From positions 62,001-126,000 of the forward strand of contig NZ_JAHAVQ010000002.1 of the NCBI RefSeq assembly GCF_029916425.1: DNA of 64,000 nt, read 5' to 3'. This stretch comes from Liquorilactobacillus sicerae (GTDB taxonomy: Bacteria > Bacillota > Bacilli > Lactobacillales > Lactobacillaceae). Shown here one piece after another: positions 55,187 through 64,000 of the stretch (within the stretch, counting starts at the first letter, position 1; the number at the start of each line of letters is the position of its first letter). The notes below the pieces were generated by a model. It ran no database searches. It was not told the origin of the DNA and saw nothing but the letters and a program-made list of their open reading frames with translations. The translations under genes were made by a program, and so were the position numbers.

Positions 55187-58100
55187 TTATTTCTTCAAAT
55201 AAATACGTAAATTATTTTCAATAAAGCTACGCCATGTTTTTTGCGCTTTGACGCGATAAACCGGTAATGGCCCTCGAAACTGCAGACCTGCTTTTGAAGC
55301 AGCTTGCGCCTTTCTTGCCTGAGTTACATCAGCACTTTCGGTAAGTTCTTGTTCATGCCGCCAAATATTAGTCCCAATCTTGTGTTCCCGTGCAACTCGC
55401 AGCAAAGCTTTTTGATTTAGCCCCCAAAGTTCAGCAAATTCTTTAGTTTTTTGATCTAACCTATTTTCAGCAAATTCCGCGATTAATTCAGCTGCGTCAA
55501 GTTCTTTAACTGGTTTTCCAATCTTTTCTTTTTGCCGATATTCATCAAGCTTTTCTCGAATATAGGGGAATGCTTCATTAATCAGCTGAGCATCATCAGG
55601 GTGAATTTCTTTTAATTCGTTAACCTTTTTGCTGATTTCTGCTTGTTCTTGAACATATTCAGACAGATGTTCTTGCTTTTCAGCAATCGTTGAATACTGC
55701 TTTTGCTGATCTAACATATCTTGAATCAAATTTGTCAGATAATCATAGTCTACTTTAATGATTGAACTGATCGATAAAGAAAAGTCAAGGCCAGCTAATT
55801 CATCGCCATCTTTAATACCAACTTCAATTTCATGTTTGATCCGTTCAAATTTTCCAGTATAATGTTCAATTTCTTCATCAGTGATTCCAAAACTCTTTTC
55901 ACCATTTTCCCAAGTAAAGTCCTTGTACATTACTAAAGAATTTAATTGGTTAGCGACTCTCCGAAAAGCTTTGACGAACTGAACTTTATCGGCATTGCTT
56001 TTCAAATCATCGGCAGCATTTGGACTTGGGGCAATTCGCTTCAAATCCCCAACTGCCGCTTGAAACTGCTCAACGGCTTCATTATATTTTGGCCGCATAA
56101 CAATGCTGAAAGATCCCTCACCACTGTATAAACGATAAGCCTCTTTTTCATTTTCTTCCATTACAGCCGGTCGGCGGAAAGTAACGATCTGACCTTCACG
56201 TTTCAAATCACGATTCTGTAAACGGTTTGTCCGCGAATACGCCTGAATCAGTTCTTGGTATTCAAGCATCCGATCAACAAATAGCGTATTTAATCTTGGA
56301 GCATCGAATCCAGTTAGTAATCTTTTAACCACGATTACTAAATTGATCTCCTGACTTGGTTTTAAATGAGCATAATACGATTCTCTGCGAGCAGCTCTTT
56401 TAGCGACATCTTCGTTATAGGCACTCAAATCGTCCATTCCAAAATTAGTCTGATACTGCTGATTGTAATCTTTGAGGATTTCACTCATTTTTTGATGTTC
56501 ATGACCACTATTTTCATCATTTTCTGCCAATGAATAAGTGATCGCTATCCGTGGCCAATTAGGATCAATTTTGTTCTGAAAACCCTTTTTCTTCTTTTTA
56601 AAAGCTGCATAATACCTTTGTGCCATAGCAATCGAACTGGTAGTCAAAATAGCATTAAAATTACCATTTCCTAGACTAGTTTTTCGCGGGCCGTTTTTTA
56701 AAATATATTCAACAACTTGATTTAAATGCGCATCGCCTTTTTCATAATCTTCATTCTTGATGTAATTTTTCTCCAATTCTAAATCAGATAATTTTCTAAC
56801 TTCATCTTGAAGATTAGAAGTGTCAAATGATGATACATCTCGTCCTTGCTTGGCTCTCTTCTTAATTAATTTGTCTTTTTCGCTTTGAATAGCTCGTTTG
56901 ACTAAAGTATCCTTATCAATTGTATTGACATGTTCAACATTAAAGGGCAAAACAGCCTGGTCTTCAAGAGCATTGCGAATATTGTAAGTATGGCAAACTT
57001 TGCCAAATAATTCTTCAGTTGTAACTGCCAATTCACCTTTGATCTGCTTTTTATTCTCGTTAAAAATTGGCGTTCCGGTATAACCATACCAATTGCTGTT
57101 GACGAAAACTTCACGGATTTCTTTTTGCATTTTGCCAAATTGTGATCGATGGGCTTCATCAACAAAGAAAATAACTCGTTTTTGTAAAACTTTGCCAAAA
57201 CGCGTATTCTTGCCCTCTTTTTCAAATTCCTGCTGCTTTTTTACTGCCCGATGCAATTTCTGAATTGAGGTTACCAAAACCTTGCCATCTTTCTCACACA
57301 ATTTGCGCATCAAATCACCTGTATTTTCGGCCTCCTTGATTGAAATGTCATCATTAGCAGCATAAGCTGAAAAGTTGCTAGTTGTTTGTTCATCCAAATC
57401 TTTGCGATCGACTAAGAAAATCACTCGATCAACCCCAGGATCTTGAGCTTCCAGTTTAGCAGTTTTATATGAAGTCAAAGTTTTGCCTGAACCAGTTGTA
57501 TGCCAAACAAAACCATCTTTATGTTCATGAATACGGCGCATTACCGCTTCAATAGCATAGATTTGATAAGGACGCAAAAGGATCAAACTTTTCCTTTCCT
57601 CATCAATTACCGTATACTCGCCGACCAACTTATGAGCCATTGGAATATTCAAAACTTGTTTGGTAAAATCAATTCCATTTTCAACTGGATGATTATCAGA
57701 CGTGCGCCACTTAAAAATAAACGATTTATTGAATTTATTTGGTTCAGCGTTGGCAAAATAAGCTGAACTGTCTGGACTCATGATAACAAACATCTGAATC
57801 AACGAATAGATGCCAGTGTACTTTCCTTCAAGTGCATACTTTTGAATCTGATTGAAAGCTTTTGTTAGTTCAACTGTCGATTTCTTAAATTCAAGTTGAA
57901 TCAATGGCAAACCATTGATCAGCAGTGTCACATCAAACCGACGTTTAGTATCTCCTGGCCTGAGTGCCGGCCGAACTGCTTGACGAACAACTTCATAACT
58001 TGATTTTCCGCCAGCAACGTCAGCCTTCCAAAATAAACACAGGACAACTTTTCCTTCTTTAGCATCATCGCGTTGAATTTCAACTTTACCAATACCATTT

Positions 58101-58351
58101 TCAGCTGCCAACAACTTAGCTGCCTGGTATGGATTAGGTACTTCAATTGCCCGTTTTATTTGGTTAAATTCATTATCAGTCAGTGGTTTCCCATGCAATT
58201 TTGCGTAATTATTATTATTAATTTTGTCGCGTAAATTAGCCCAAAGTTTATCCGGTGTTGCCATATATAAATCTTTTCGTTCCACCCACTGATTTTTCCC
58301 AGTCGTTAAAGTTTCGACGACTTCTTTTTCAAAATCTAATTCCTGCACCAA
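55187..58351 (-). CDS. hsdR: Type I restriction endonuclease subunit R
   Basis: DNA translocase and nuclease of the type I complex (1054 aa). The PD-(D/E)xK nuclease has FDVTLL... LIQLEFKKS at about residues 140-158. SF2 motor motifs are TTGSGKT (about 285), VDEAH (about 398), TGTPI and the motif VI region QAYSRTNR, with a helical C-terminal domain after about 830. The start is TTG at 58351 (7 bases after AGGA) or GTG at 58348. Read in the same direction as hsdM and hsdS, separated by 130 bases. Confidence 0.95.
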   Translation of the reverse strand: MVQELDFEKEVVETLTTGKNQWVERKDLYMATPDKLWANLRDKINNNNYAKLHGKPLTDNEFNQIKRAIEVPNPYQAAKLLAAENGIGKVEIQRDDAKEGKVVLCLFWKADVAGGKSSYEVVRQAVRPALRPGDTKRRFDVTLLINGLPLIQLEFKKSTVELTKAFNQIQKYALEGKYTGIYSLIQMFVIMSPDSSAYFANAEPNKFNKSFIFKWRTSDNHPVENGIDFTKQVLNIPMAHKLVGEYTVIDEERKSLILLRPYQIYAIEAVMRRIHEHKDGFVWHTTGSGKTLTSYKTAKLEAQDPGVDRVIFLVDRKDLDEQTTSNFSAYAANDDISIKEAENTGDLMRKLCEKDGKVLVTSIQKLHRAVKKQQEFEKEGKNTRFGKVLQKRVIFFVDEAHRSQFGKMQKEIREVFVNSNWYGYTGTPIFNENKKQIKGELAVTTEELFGKVCHTYNIRNALEDQAVLPFNVEHVNTIDKDTLVKRAIQSEKDKLIKKRAKQGRDVSSFDTSNLQDEVRKLSDLELEKNYIKNEDYEKGDAHLNQVVEYILKNGPRKTSLGNGNFNAILTTSSIAMAQRYYAAFKKKKKGFQNKIDPNWPRIAITYSLAENDENSGHEHQKMSEILKDYNQQYQTNFGMDDLSAYNEDVAKRAARRESYYAHLKPSQEINLVIVVKRLLTGFDAPRLNTLFVDRMLEYQELIQAYSRTNRLQNRDLKREGQIVTFRRPAVMEENEKEAYRLYSGEGSFSIVMRPKYNEAVEQFQAAVGDLKRIAPSPNAADDLKSNADKVQFVKAFRRVANQLNSLVMYKDFTWENGEKSFGITDEEIEHYTGKFERIKHEIEVGIKDGDELAGLDFSLSISSIIKVDYDYLTNLIQDMLDQQKQYSTIAEKQEHLSEYVQEQAEISKKVNELKEIHPDDAQLINEAFPYIREKLDEYRQKEKIGKPVKELDAAELIAEFAENRLDQKTKEFAELWGLNQKALLRVAREHKIGTNIWRHEQELTESADVTQARKAQAASKAGLQFRGPLPVYRVKAQKTWRSFIENNLRIYLKK

Positions 58352-58499
58352 TTACACTTCCTAATCTTTAAATGAGCTGTTTCTTGTATAATAACATTTT
58401 ATCTTATAAATTTTGAAACTTAAATACTTCATCAAGTTCTTTCCCACCCACTTTTGCGTATTAATAAATATACCCGCCAAAAAGGAGAGATGTTTTATT

Positions 58500-58817
58500 A
58501 TGGAACCAATTAATCAAGTTAGTGAGTTCAATTTTCTAAAAAGAAGCGATCACTATCTCAATGAAGTCATTCGCCAGCATAAGCCAATTTGTATCACTGA
58601 TTTAAAACATGATCAACACGTCGTCATCCTCGAAGCCGCCGATTATTCAACTTTTGAATTATTTTATTCTTTTCTTTATTTGCAAAGTAAAGCTATCAGT
58701 AAAGAAATGCTTTCTGATAAAGAATTGATTTTTTATTTCCAGTTACAATTAAAACTCTATGTCAAAGCCAAAGAGTATGCTCAACGCCGTTTGACTGAAC
58801 AAAAAAAGAACCAGTAG
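58500..58817 (+). CDS. Orphan Phd/YefM-like antitoxin (tentative)
   Basis: A 105-residue protein. The first half resembles the Phd/YefM fold: NFLKRSDHYLNEVIRQHKPICITDLKHDQHVVILEAADYSTFE parallels the pattern in which a helix is followed by P-I/V-x-I-T and a V-V-I/L strand. The remaining half is helical. AAGGAGAG precedes the ATG at 58500. No toxin gene follows, only a terminator. Divergent from hsdR. It may be a solitary regulator. Confidence 0.55.
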   Translation: MEPINQVSEFNFLKRSDHYLNEVIRQHKPICITDLKHDQHVVILEAADYSTFELFYSFLYLQSKAISKEMLSDKELIFYFQLQLKLYVKAKEYAQRRLTEQKKNQ

Positions 58818-58822
58818 CCTAA

Positions 58823-58858
58823 AAAATCCCCGCAAAATAAAATCTGCGAGGATTTTTT
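58823..58858. terminator. Bidirectional terminator
   Basis: Arms AAAATCC.CGCA and TGCG.GGATTTT followed by T, between the Phd-like gene and the convergent reductase pseudogene. Confidence 0.75.
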
Positions 58859-58870
58859 CCTTGTAAATCA

Positions 58871-59650
58871 TTAAATAATTCCGCCGCCATCGACTGCAAA
58901 GACTTGATCCATAATAAAATCAGCCTTTGAACTAGCTAAAAAAGCTACCATATTAGCAATATTATTTGGTTCAACCGTTCTGCCCAAAGGAATCGTGTTG
59001 ATGAAATCTTTCCGGTTTTGCCCTAGCGGTTTGCCGTTGATATCTGACATCTTACGATCAATCTCATCCCACATTCCAGTTTTACCCACAACTCCGGGGG
59101 CAAAGCATTGAATTTGATGCAATCAGGTGCCAACCCTTTAGCCGCCGCCTGGTTTAAGCTGATGACTGCTGCTTTGGTTGATGAATAAGTCGCCCAAGCT
59201 GGAAAGGCCCGCATACCGGCAATCGACGAAGCATTAATGATCTTGCCAGGCACATTTAATTCTTTAAATTTTTTACCAGCTGCTTGAATTCCATACAAAA
59301 CCCCAAAAACATTGACCTGATAGCTGAGTTCAAGATCCTTTGGCTTGATGTCTAAGATCTGATCGACTTTTGCAATCCCGGCGTTATTGACTAATATATC
59401 GAATCCACCCAGCTTTTGAGCAACTTCATCAACTGCTGCTTTAAACTTAGCCTGATTTGTGACACCCAGTTTGACAAAGATCCCCATCTGATCGGCAGTT
59501 TCGATTTCTTGAATAACCGCTTGCGTTTTGATTTCTTGCTGCGGCAAATCAGCCAAGGCAACATCAAAACCATCCTTTGCTAAATGACGTGCGATCTCAG
59601 CACCGATCCCTTGCGCTCCACCTGTGATCATTGCTGCTTTACTTGCACCA
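58871..59650 (-). pseudogene. Frameshifted acetoin/diacetyl reductase (SDR family, BudC-like)
   Basis: The short-chain dehydrogenase sequence is split between two frames. The first part has TGGAQGIG (NAD binding), NNAG, SSIAG and YSSTKAA (catalytic Ser, Tyr, Lys) up to LAPDCIKFNA. The other frame continues APGVVGKTGMWDEIDRKM to FAVDGGGII. The join needs one extra T in GCTTTGCC (59101-59108), so a single T was lost from a short run. The start is also damaged: SKAA before MITGG is in frame but lacks a start codon and a ribosome site. A sequencing error could explain the first defect, not both. Confidence 0.8.
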
Positions 59651-59709
59651 TTATTAGGTCAGTCTTCTCTATTTTTCTATCTATCATTTTACACCACTTA
59701 AAGTCTAAT

Positions 59710-59723
59710 TGATTGCGATTACA
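59710..59723 (-). promoter_or_regulatory. cre-like site upstream of the reductase pseudogene
   Basis: TGTAATCGCAATCA on the minus strand matches TGWAANCGNTNWCA except at one position. It lies about 60 bases upstream of the reductase, as expected for a catabolite-controlled overflow-metabolism gene. Confidence 0.45.
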
Positions 59724-59758
59724 TATACCTAACTTTCAAAAAATAATTATTTCCTTTT

Positions 59759-60697
59759 TTACTTATTTGGCTTTTGATACGGCTTGATCTTCACGACTGC
59801 TCCGATCGAACTATACTTGATCCAGGTGGCCTTTTTTAAAGCAGCTAACTTTTGCGTTTGGCCACTGACAATTATCCCGGCAAACTTAGCTGACTTTAAG
59901 CTGGGATAATGTCGGCTGTACCATTTAGCATATTTTAAAACCTGAAATTGGTTCGCAGTGAAATTCAAAGCCGAGCTGTTATGTTTGATTGCATGTTTCA
60001 ATGCCTGAAAGCTTGTTTCACTGAGCCGACCGTCAGTTGCTTGCAAACCAAGATAGTTATTAGCAAATTCTGCGGCATTGCCCCGATTGCTGGGTCCCAA
60101 CCAGTACCAGTCAGCTTCAAGATCGTTCGGCAACAACCGTTGAAGCTGATGATAAGTCAACGGTTTGCTAAAAGTCAGGGCAACTTCCGCCACGGAGTTC
60201 TTGACTTGGGAAATTTGCTTTAGCTGATTGAGATTGGCTGCTGCTCGATAATGATGCTTAAGACTGTAAAACAGTGGGATCTTTTGCTGTGTTTGCCGAT
60301 CATAAGCTTGAGCTGTTTTTTCATCATAATCAACACCGGCTTGATTCATGACATCCTCCTGATAGCCGCTCCAACTGTAATTGCCAGTTAACGTCGACCA
60401 CGGAATCCGATACCCATCAATTTCCTTGTAGCGATGACTAGTGACCGTCCCGCCCCAAAATGAAGTTGTACTCAGATAATTGTCATCGCTAGAAATATTC
60501 GGTGACAGCAGTTCCTCTTTGACTTCAAAATCATTCATCAGTTGCCAGCTTTGATTCCCTGCCAAATTCTGGGTCGCTTTATAAATAATTGCCAAGATCA
60601 CCGGCACCAAAAGAATAATCAAGCCAATCGTCAACAACAGCCGTTTTAATTTCATTTTTCTGATCGTTTTTTCCATTTTTTTCGTTGCTTTATCCAT
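59759..60697 (-). CDS. Anti-sigma factor (sigma-factor regulator family)
   Basis: Single-pass membrane protein (312 aa). A short basic cytosolic N-terminus comes first, then one helix (about residues 18-40, LLLTIGLIILLVPVILAIIY) and a long extracytoplasmic domain (NVxFWGG-like TTSFWGGTVTSHRYKEIDGY... VAEVALTFSKPLT) of the Sigma_reg N/C type. It starts 8 bases inside the sigma-factor gene, the usual layout of a sigma/anti-sigma operon. Confidence 0.75.
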   Translation of the reverse strand: MDKATKKMEKTIRKMKLKRLLLTIGLIILLVPVILAIIYKATQNLAGNQSWQLMNDFEVKEELLSPNISSDDNYLSTTSFWGGTVTSHRYKEIDGYRIPWSTLTGNYSWSGYQEDVMNQAGVDYDEKTAQAYDRQTQQKIPLFYSLKHHYRAAANLNQLKQISQVKNSVAEVALTFSKPLTYHQLQRLLPNDLEADWYWLGPSNRGNAAEFANNYLGLQATDGRLSETSFQALKHAIKHNSSALNFTANQFQVLKYAKWYSRHYPSLKSAKFAGIIVSGQTQKLAALKKATWIKYSSIGAVVKIKPYQKPNK

Positions 60698-61190
60698 TAT
60701 TTTTTCCCCCGATCAAACGTCTAATTTTTCGTTTTAAGCGATATAAGCGCATCTTGACAGCTGCCACACTGGTCTGATTGGCCTGAGCAATCTCATTCAG
60801 ACTGTTGCCTTGTTGATAACGCTGCAGCAGCAAACTTAGTTCAGCTATATTTAATTCTTGCAAAATGGCTTGCAGCTGCTGCTCTTGTAAAACTGCTGGC
60901 TCAGTGTGGTCAATAATGATTTGACCGACAGCTTGCGGCCCATATCTCGTCAGCATTTGTTGTTTGCGCTGCTGATGACGCCAATGATCGATTAGCCGCG
61001 ACTTGGCAGCTTTACGTAGATAAACTCGCAACTGAGGTGGTGCAAGTTTTAACTCCAGCTGCCAAGCCAATATGAAAATATCCTGCGAAATGTCTTCGGC
61101 TTCTTGCTGACTAGCCCCCAGTGTTTGTAAATATTTCAGCAGCTCATGACAAAGTTTGATCAACAACCGATCGTACGCACTCAACGTCAT
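60690..61190 (-). CDS. ECF-type RNA polymerase sigma factor
   Basis: Sigma-70 family member of 166 aa with region 2 (SQQEAEDISQDIFILAWQLEL... YLRKAAKSRLIDHWR) and region 4 (LLLQRYQQGNSLNEIAQANQTSVAAVKMRLYRLKRKIRRL), lacking regions 1 and 3 as ECF factors do. GAAGGAAGGGGAG precedes ATG. Coupled to the downstream anti-sigma gene. Confidence 0.85.
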   Translation of the reverse strand: MTLSAYDRLLIKLCHELLKYLQTLGASQQEAEDISQDIFILAWQLELKLAPPQLRVYLRKAAKSRLIDHWRHQQRKQQMLTRYGPQAVGQIIIDHTEPAVLQEQQLQAILQELNIAELSLLLQRYQQGNSLNEIAQANQTSVAAVKMRLYRLKRKIRRLIGGKNNG

Positions 61191-61214
61191 CTTCTCCCCT
61201 TCCTTCTATAATTA

Positions 61215-61242
61215 TTAGACGTTTTAAACTCGCAAAAGTAAC
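61215..61242 (-). promoter_or_regulatory. ECF-type promoter before the sigma gene (candidate)
   Basis: Minus strand: GTTACTTTT (from 61242), with exactly 16 bases between GTTAC and CGTCTAA (61221-61215). CGTC at -10 is the mark of many ECF promoters, which suggests autoregulation. The -35 has TAC where AAC is usual. Confidence 0.45.
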
Positions 61243-61245
61243 GAA

Positions 61246-61284
61246 AAAAAGACGAGGAACAAATAAATTCTTTCCTTGTCTTTT
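61246..61284 (-). terminator. Terminator-like stem between glyA and the sigma gene
   Basis: Minus-strand arms AAAGACAAGGAA and TTCCTCGTCTTT with two mismatches, followed by U-run. It lies downstream of glyA. Confidence 0.7.
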
Positions 61285-61346
61285 AATTATCAAATTGATT
61301 GAGTAAATTAACAATCTTTTTTTGTGTATTATCTAAACTTAAGCTG

Positions 61347-62600
61347 CTATCTTTCAGCACCTGGAGCGTAAAGTGGGTGTGCATCTGTCAATTTTTTAAC
61401 CTCTTGACGCACTTCAGCTAAAATGGCTGCATCATTGGCATTTTCCAAAACCATAATGATCAGCTCGGCAACGCGTTTAGCTTCATTTTCTTTGAAACCG
61501 CGACTGGTGATCGCTGGTGTTCCCAAGCGGATACCACTGGTTTTAAATGGACTAAGCGTTTCAAATGGAATCGTGTTTTTATTGACAGTAATATTGACGG
61601 AATCAAGTAAGTTCTGGGCCTGCTTGCCATTCAAATCAAAACCACGAACATTAACCAGCATTAAGTGGTTATCAGTTCCACCGGTAATGATCCGAGCTTT
61701 GTCATTTTGATCAAAAACCGCCGCCATTGACTGTGCATTTTTAATGATCTGTTGCGCGTAATCTTTAAAGTCTGGCTGCAAAGCTTCAAATAACGCCACT
61801 GCTTTGCCTGCGATGATATGTTCCAACGGACCACCTTGAGTGCCCGGAAAAATTGCACTGTTGATTTTCTTGGCTAATTTTTCATCGTTAGTTAAAATCA
61901 TCCCCCCGCGCGGACCACGCAGCGTCTTATGCGTCGTCGTTGTGGTGATATCCGCATATGGAACTGGGCTTGGATGCAAACCAGCAGCAACTAGCCCCGC
62001 GATGTGAGCCATATCAACCATCAACTTAGCCCCGACTGAATCAGCAATCTCACGGAATTTCTTAAAATCGATCACCCGTGAATAAGCACTGGCACCAGCC
62101 ACAATCAATTTTGGCTGATGCTTTTTAGCTAATTCAGCAATCGCCGCATAGTCCAGGCATTCTGTTTCAGGATCAACTCCATAAGCAACAAAATTATAAG
62201 TCTTACCACTGAAATTAACTGGCGATCCATGAGTCAAATGACCGCCAGCTGTTAGATCCATCCCCAAAACAGTATCTCCTGGTTTAATCAAAGCTAAATA
62301 AGCAGCGGCATTGGCCTGCGAACCTGAGTGTGGCTGAACATTGGCAAATTTTGCACCAAACAATTTTTTAGCCCGTTCGATGGCTAAGCTTTCAACAACA
62401 TCTATGTATTCACAACCACCATAATAACGTTTGCCAGGATATCCTTCAGCGTATTTGTTGGTCAGCACACTGCCTTGAGCTGCTAAAACCGCTTTAGAAA
62501 CAACATTTTCAGAAGCAATCAACTCCAGATTCCTTTGTTGGCGTTCTTCTTCCTGCTTAATGGCATTCCATAAATCAGGATCCTTTTGTTTAAAATCCAC
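61347..62600 (-). CDS. glyA: Serine hydroxymethyltransferase
   Basis: PLP enzyme interconverting serine and glycine with tetrahydrofolate (417 aa, full length). The PLP lysine lies in [14 protein letters not shown] (about residue 226), and [14 protein letters not shown] and [11 protein letters not shown] are canonical. It uses a GTG start with AAAGGA upstream. Divergent from the serine dehydratase genes. Confidence 0.96.
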   Translation of the reverse strand: MDFKQKDPDLWNAIKQEEERQQRNLELIASENVVSKAVLAAQGSVLTNKYAEGYPGKRYYGGCEYIDVVESLAIERAKKLFGAKFANVQPHSGSQANAAAYLALIKPGDTVLGMDLTAGGHLTHGSPVNFSGKTYNFVAYGVDPETECLDYAAIAELAKKHQPKLIVAGASAYSRVIDFKKFREIADSVGAKLMVDMAHIAGLVAAGLHPSPVPYADITTTTTHKTLRGPRGGMILTNDEKLAKKINSAIFPGTQGGPLEHIIAGKAVALFEALQPDFKDYAQQIIKNAQSMAAVFDQNDKARIITGGTDNHLMLVNVRGFDLNGKQAQNLLDSVNITVNKNTIPFETLSPFKTSGIRLGTPAITSRGFKENEAKRVAELIIMVLENANDAAILAEVRQEVKKLTDAHPLYAPGAER

Positions 62601-62950
62601 GTTAGATCATTCCTTTCTAATTCTTATTATCTGAATTGTATCACAATTTAAGGCTTCGTTTTTTATCAAATTGTTGCCGCAAACAAATCTTTCAACTTAA
62701 AGTTTAAAATTTTCAAAAAATTTGGCTTAACTGCTATTATCAGTGTTTACTACTAGACCAATTTTTAATTATTTCTCGTTTACTCATGAATTATATTTTG
62801 AAATCAAGTTTTTCAGTCGCAAATTATTTGCTTTTACTAATCTGTACCAATTCAAAAAAATGGAAACTTATAATTTTACTGATTTCATTTTATTAGTTCT
62901 GATTTGATGTTAAAATGACAAAGTATTAGTAGTAAAGGAAGGCAAAACAA
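62601..62950. other. Divergent intergenic region glyA / sdaAB
   Basis: AT-rich, 350 bases, no gene visible. A TAAAAT and a TATTAG lie shortly before sdaAB without a well-spaced -35, and no strong hairpin or riboswitch motif was found. Confidence 0.5.
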
Positions 62951-63607
62951 GTGGAGCAATATCAGAGCATCTTTGATATCATCGGTCCGATCATGATTGG
63001 ACCATCAAGTTCGCATACTGCCGGCGCCTTAGCAATCGGTCACGTTGCGTATCAACTATTTAACGGTCAACCCGAAAAGGTCATGATTCATTATTATGAA
63101 TCCTTTGCCGCAACCCATCGTGGACATGGGACTGATTTTGCAATCGTAGCTGGAATCCTTGGCCTGGGTTATTCAGATTTCAAAATCGTTTCTTCGGTTA
63201 AGCTGGCTCAAGAACGCGGAATTCAAATCAACTTTATTGAAGAAAGTCAACCCAGTCCTATTGGTCACCCGAATACGGCTTTCATTGAAATGACTGGGTC
63301 CCAACAAAAATTGATCGTTGGCGGCTGTTCAGTTGGTGGTGGCAAGATTGAAATTAGGCAACTGCTTTATCATAATTGTCAGATCAAAGTTAACGGTTTT
63401 TTACCATTTGCACTCTGCCCGCTTGATCCACAGTATCTGAAAGTTCAACAACAGATTTGGGAAAAAATTGGTTTGATCCGCCAAATCAAAATTTTTCATC
63501 AACAGACGGCAGCAGTGGCGGTTTTGTTTTTGAGCCGCAATCCAACGGTGGCAGAAAGGCAGCATTTACAAAAAATTTTACCGCAAATAACTATTTTGCA
63601 AGGATAA
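62951..63607 (+). CDS. sdaAB: L-serine dehydratase, beta subunit
   Basis: Iron-sulfur serine dehydratase subunit (218 aa) that with SdaAA converts serine to pyruvate and ammonia. The start QSIFDIIGPIMIGPSSSHTAGA, HRGHGTDFAI and GHPNTA are family motifs. The C-terminus (IFHQQTAAVAVLFLSRN) is compatible with a shortened or ACT-like tail. GTG start with AAGGAAGG upstream. Confidence 0.92.
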   Translation: MEQYQSIFDIIGPIMIGPSSSHTAGALAIGHVAYQLFNGQPEKVMIHYYESFAATHRGHGTDFAIVAGILGLGYSDFKIVSSVKLAQERGIQINFIEESQPSPIGHPNTAFIEMTGSQQKLIVGGCSVGGGKIEIRQLLYHNCQIKVNGFLPFALCPLDPQYLKVQQQIWEKIGLIRQIKIFHQQTAAVAVLFLSRNPTVAERQHLQKILPQITILQG

Positions 63608-63622
63608 CCGAGGTAATTTTCA

Positions 63623-64000
63623 ATGTACAAAACAATTAAAGATTTAGTTACTAGCTGTCAACAGCAGCAAAAACCAATTTGGCAAATTGTGTTAACAGCT
63701 GAGCAGGAACAGACCCAAGCCAATGAAACTGAAATTTGGCGGCAGTTGAGCAAACGTTACACTGTGATGCAAGCAGCAATCAAACGCGCTACAATTGGTG
63801 ATGGTGTCTATTCACCAACTGGCTTGACAGGTGGCGAAGCACTAAAAATCAAAAAATATCGTGCCTCCCAACCAACCTTGGCCGGAGGAGCTTTATTGCA
63901 GGCTGTTGAAAATGCGGTTGCCACTAATGAAGTCAATGCAGCCATGGGTAAAATTTGTGCGACTCCAACAGCTGGCTCTTCGGGAACTGTTCCAGGCGTG
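63623..64000 (+). CDS. sdaAA: L-serine dehydratase, alpha subunit, 5' part
   Basis: The first 126 codons are open to the window end. MYKTIKDLVTSC, IKRATIGDGVYSPTGLTGGEALKI, NAVATNEVNAAMGKICATPTAGSSGTVPGV match the alpha subunit, whose Cys and downstream cysteines bind the 4Fe-4S cluster. GAGG lies 8 bases before ATG, and the start is 16 bases after sdaAB. Confidence 0.93.
   Translation, partial: MYKTIKDLVTSCQQQQKPIWQIVLTAEQEQTQANETEIWRQLSKRYTVMQAAIKRATIGDGVYSPTGLTGGEALKIKKYRASQPTLAGGALLQAVENAVATNEVNAAMGKICATPTAGSSGTVPGV

Overview
The window reads as chromosome of a low-GC lactic acid bacterium of the family Lactobacillaceae. I cannot fix the genus. The evidence is a ThDP-dependent pyruvate oxidase, tryptophan and methionine genes under T-box leaders, an LPQTD sortase substrate, a YfhO membrane protein, consensus vegetative promoters, AGGAGG-type ribosome sites and frequent TTG/GTG starts. 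No rRNA, tRNA, CRISPR array or intact insertion sequence was seen.

Layout. 1-9.9 kb: 3' part of pyruvate oxidase, a YhaN/YhaO (SbcCD-like) nuclease pair, an OppA lipoprotein, a Zn/Cd P1B-ATPase with a palindromic operator, and two very small membrane-protein genes behind a palindrome. 10-17.3 kb: a complete trp gene set in the order trpE-trpG / trpD-C-F-B-A, where each half has its own promoter and a nearly identical Trp T-box. 17.5-33 kb: sulfur amino-acid and osmolyte functions. These are metC/B-metY, metQ-metN-metI with an M20 peptidase, and a MetE-like methyltransferase, giving three Met T-boxes with AUG specifiers; interspersed are a PPK2 kinase, a histidine phosphatase, an OpuC-type ABC transporter and a DUF975 protein. 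33-47.8 kb: FAD oxidoreductase, MFS exporter, DUF72, HtpX, HAD phosphatase, DUF1002 protein, TVP38/DedA-type protein, YfhO, a repeat-rich wall protein beside an AraC regulator, and a PspC protein.

47.9-58.8 kb is the most unusual part. It holds a type I restriction-modification locus (hsdR, hsdM, hsdS) with a second, 5'-truncated hsdS in opposite orientation. Both hsdS copies share a 643-bp arm of apparently perfect identity as an inverted repeat. The 3.55 kb between the arms carries a tyrosine recombinase, a PASTA-domain protein and a DinJ/YafQ-type toxin-antitoxin pair. This predicts a DNA inversion that swaps the second target-recognition domain, and so the methylation specificity, of the expressed HsdS. 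An orphan Phd-like antitoxin follows.

Two paralogous intergenic small-RNA candidates (about 39.5 kb and 48.0 kb) have identical 5' ends, conserved internal blocks, covarying helices and consensus promoters whose -35 boxes lie inside CcpA cre-like sites. They are not explained by any protein gene and are the best candidates here for something undescribed.

58.9-64 kb: a frameshifted acetoin/diacetyl reductase pseudogene with a cre-like site, an ECF-type sigma/anti-sigma pair with a possible self-recognised promoter, glyA, and divergent sdaAB-sdaAA (the last cut by the window end).
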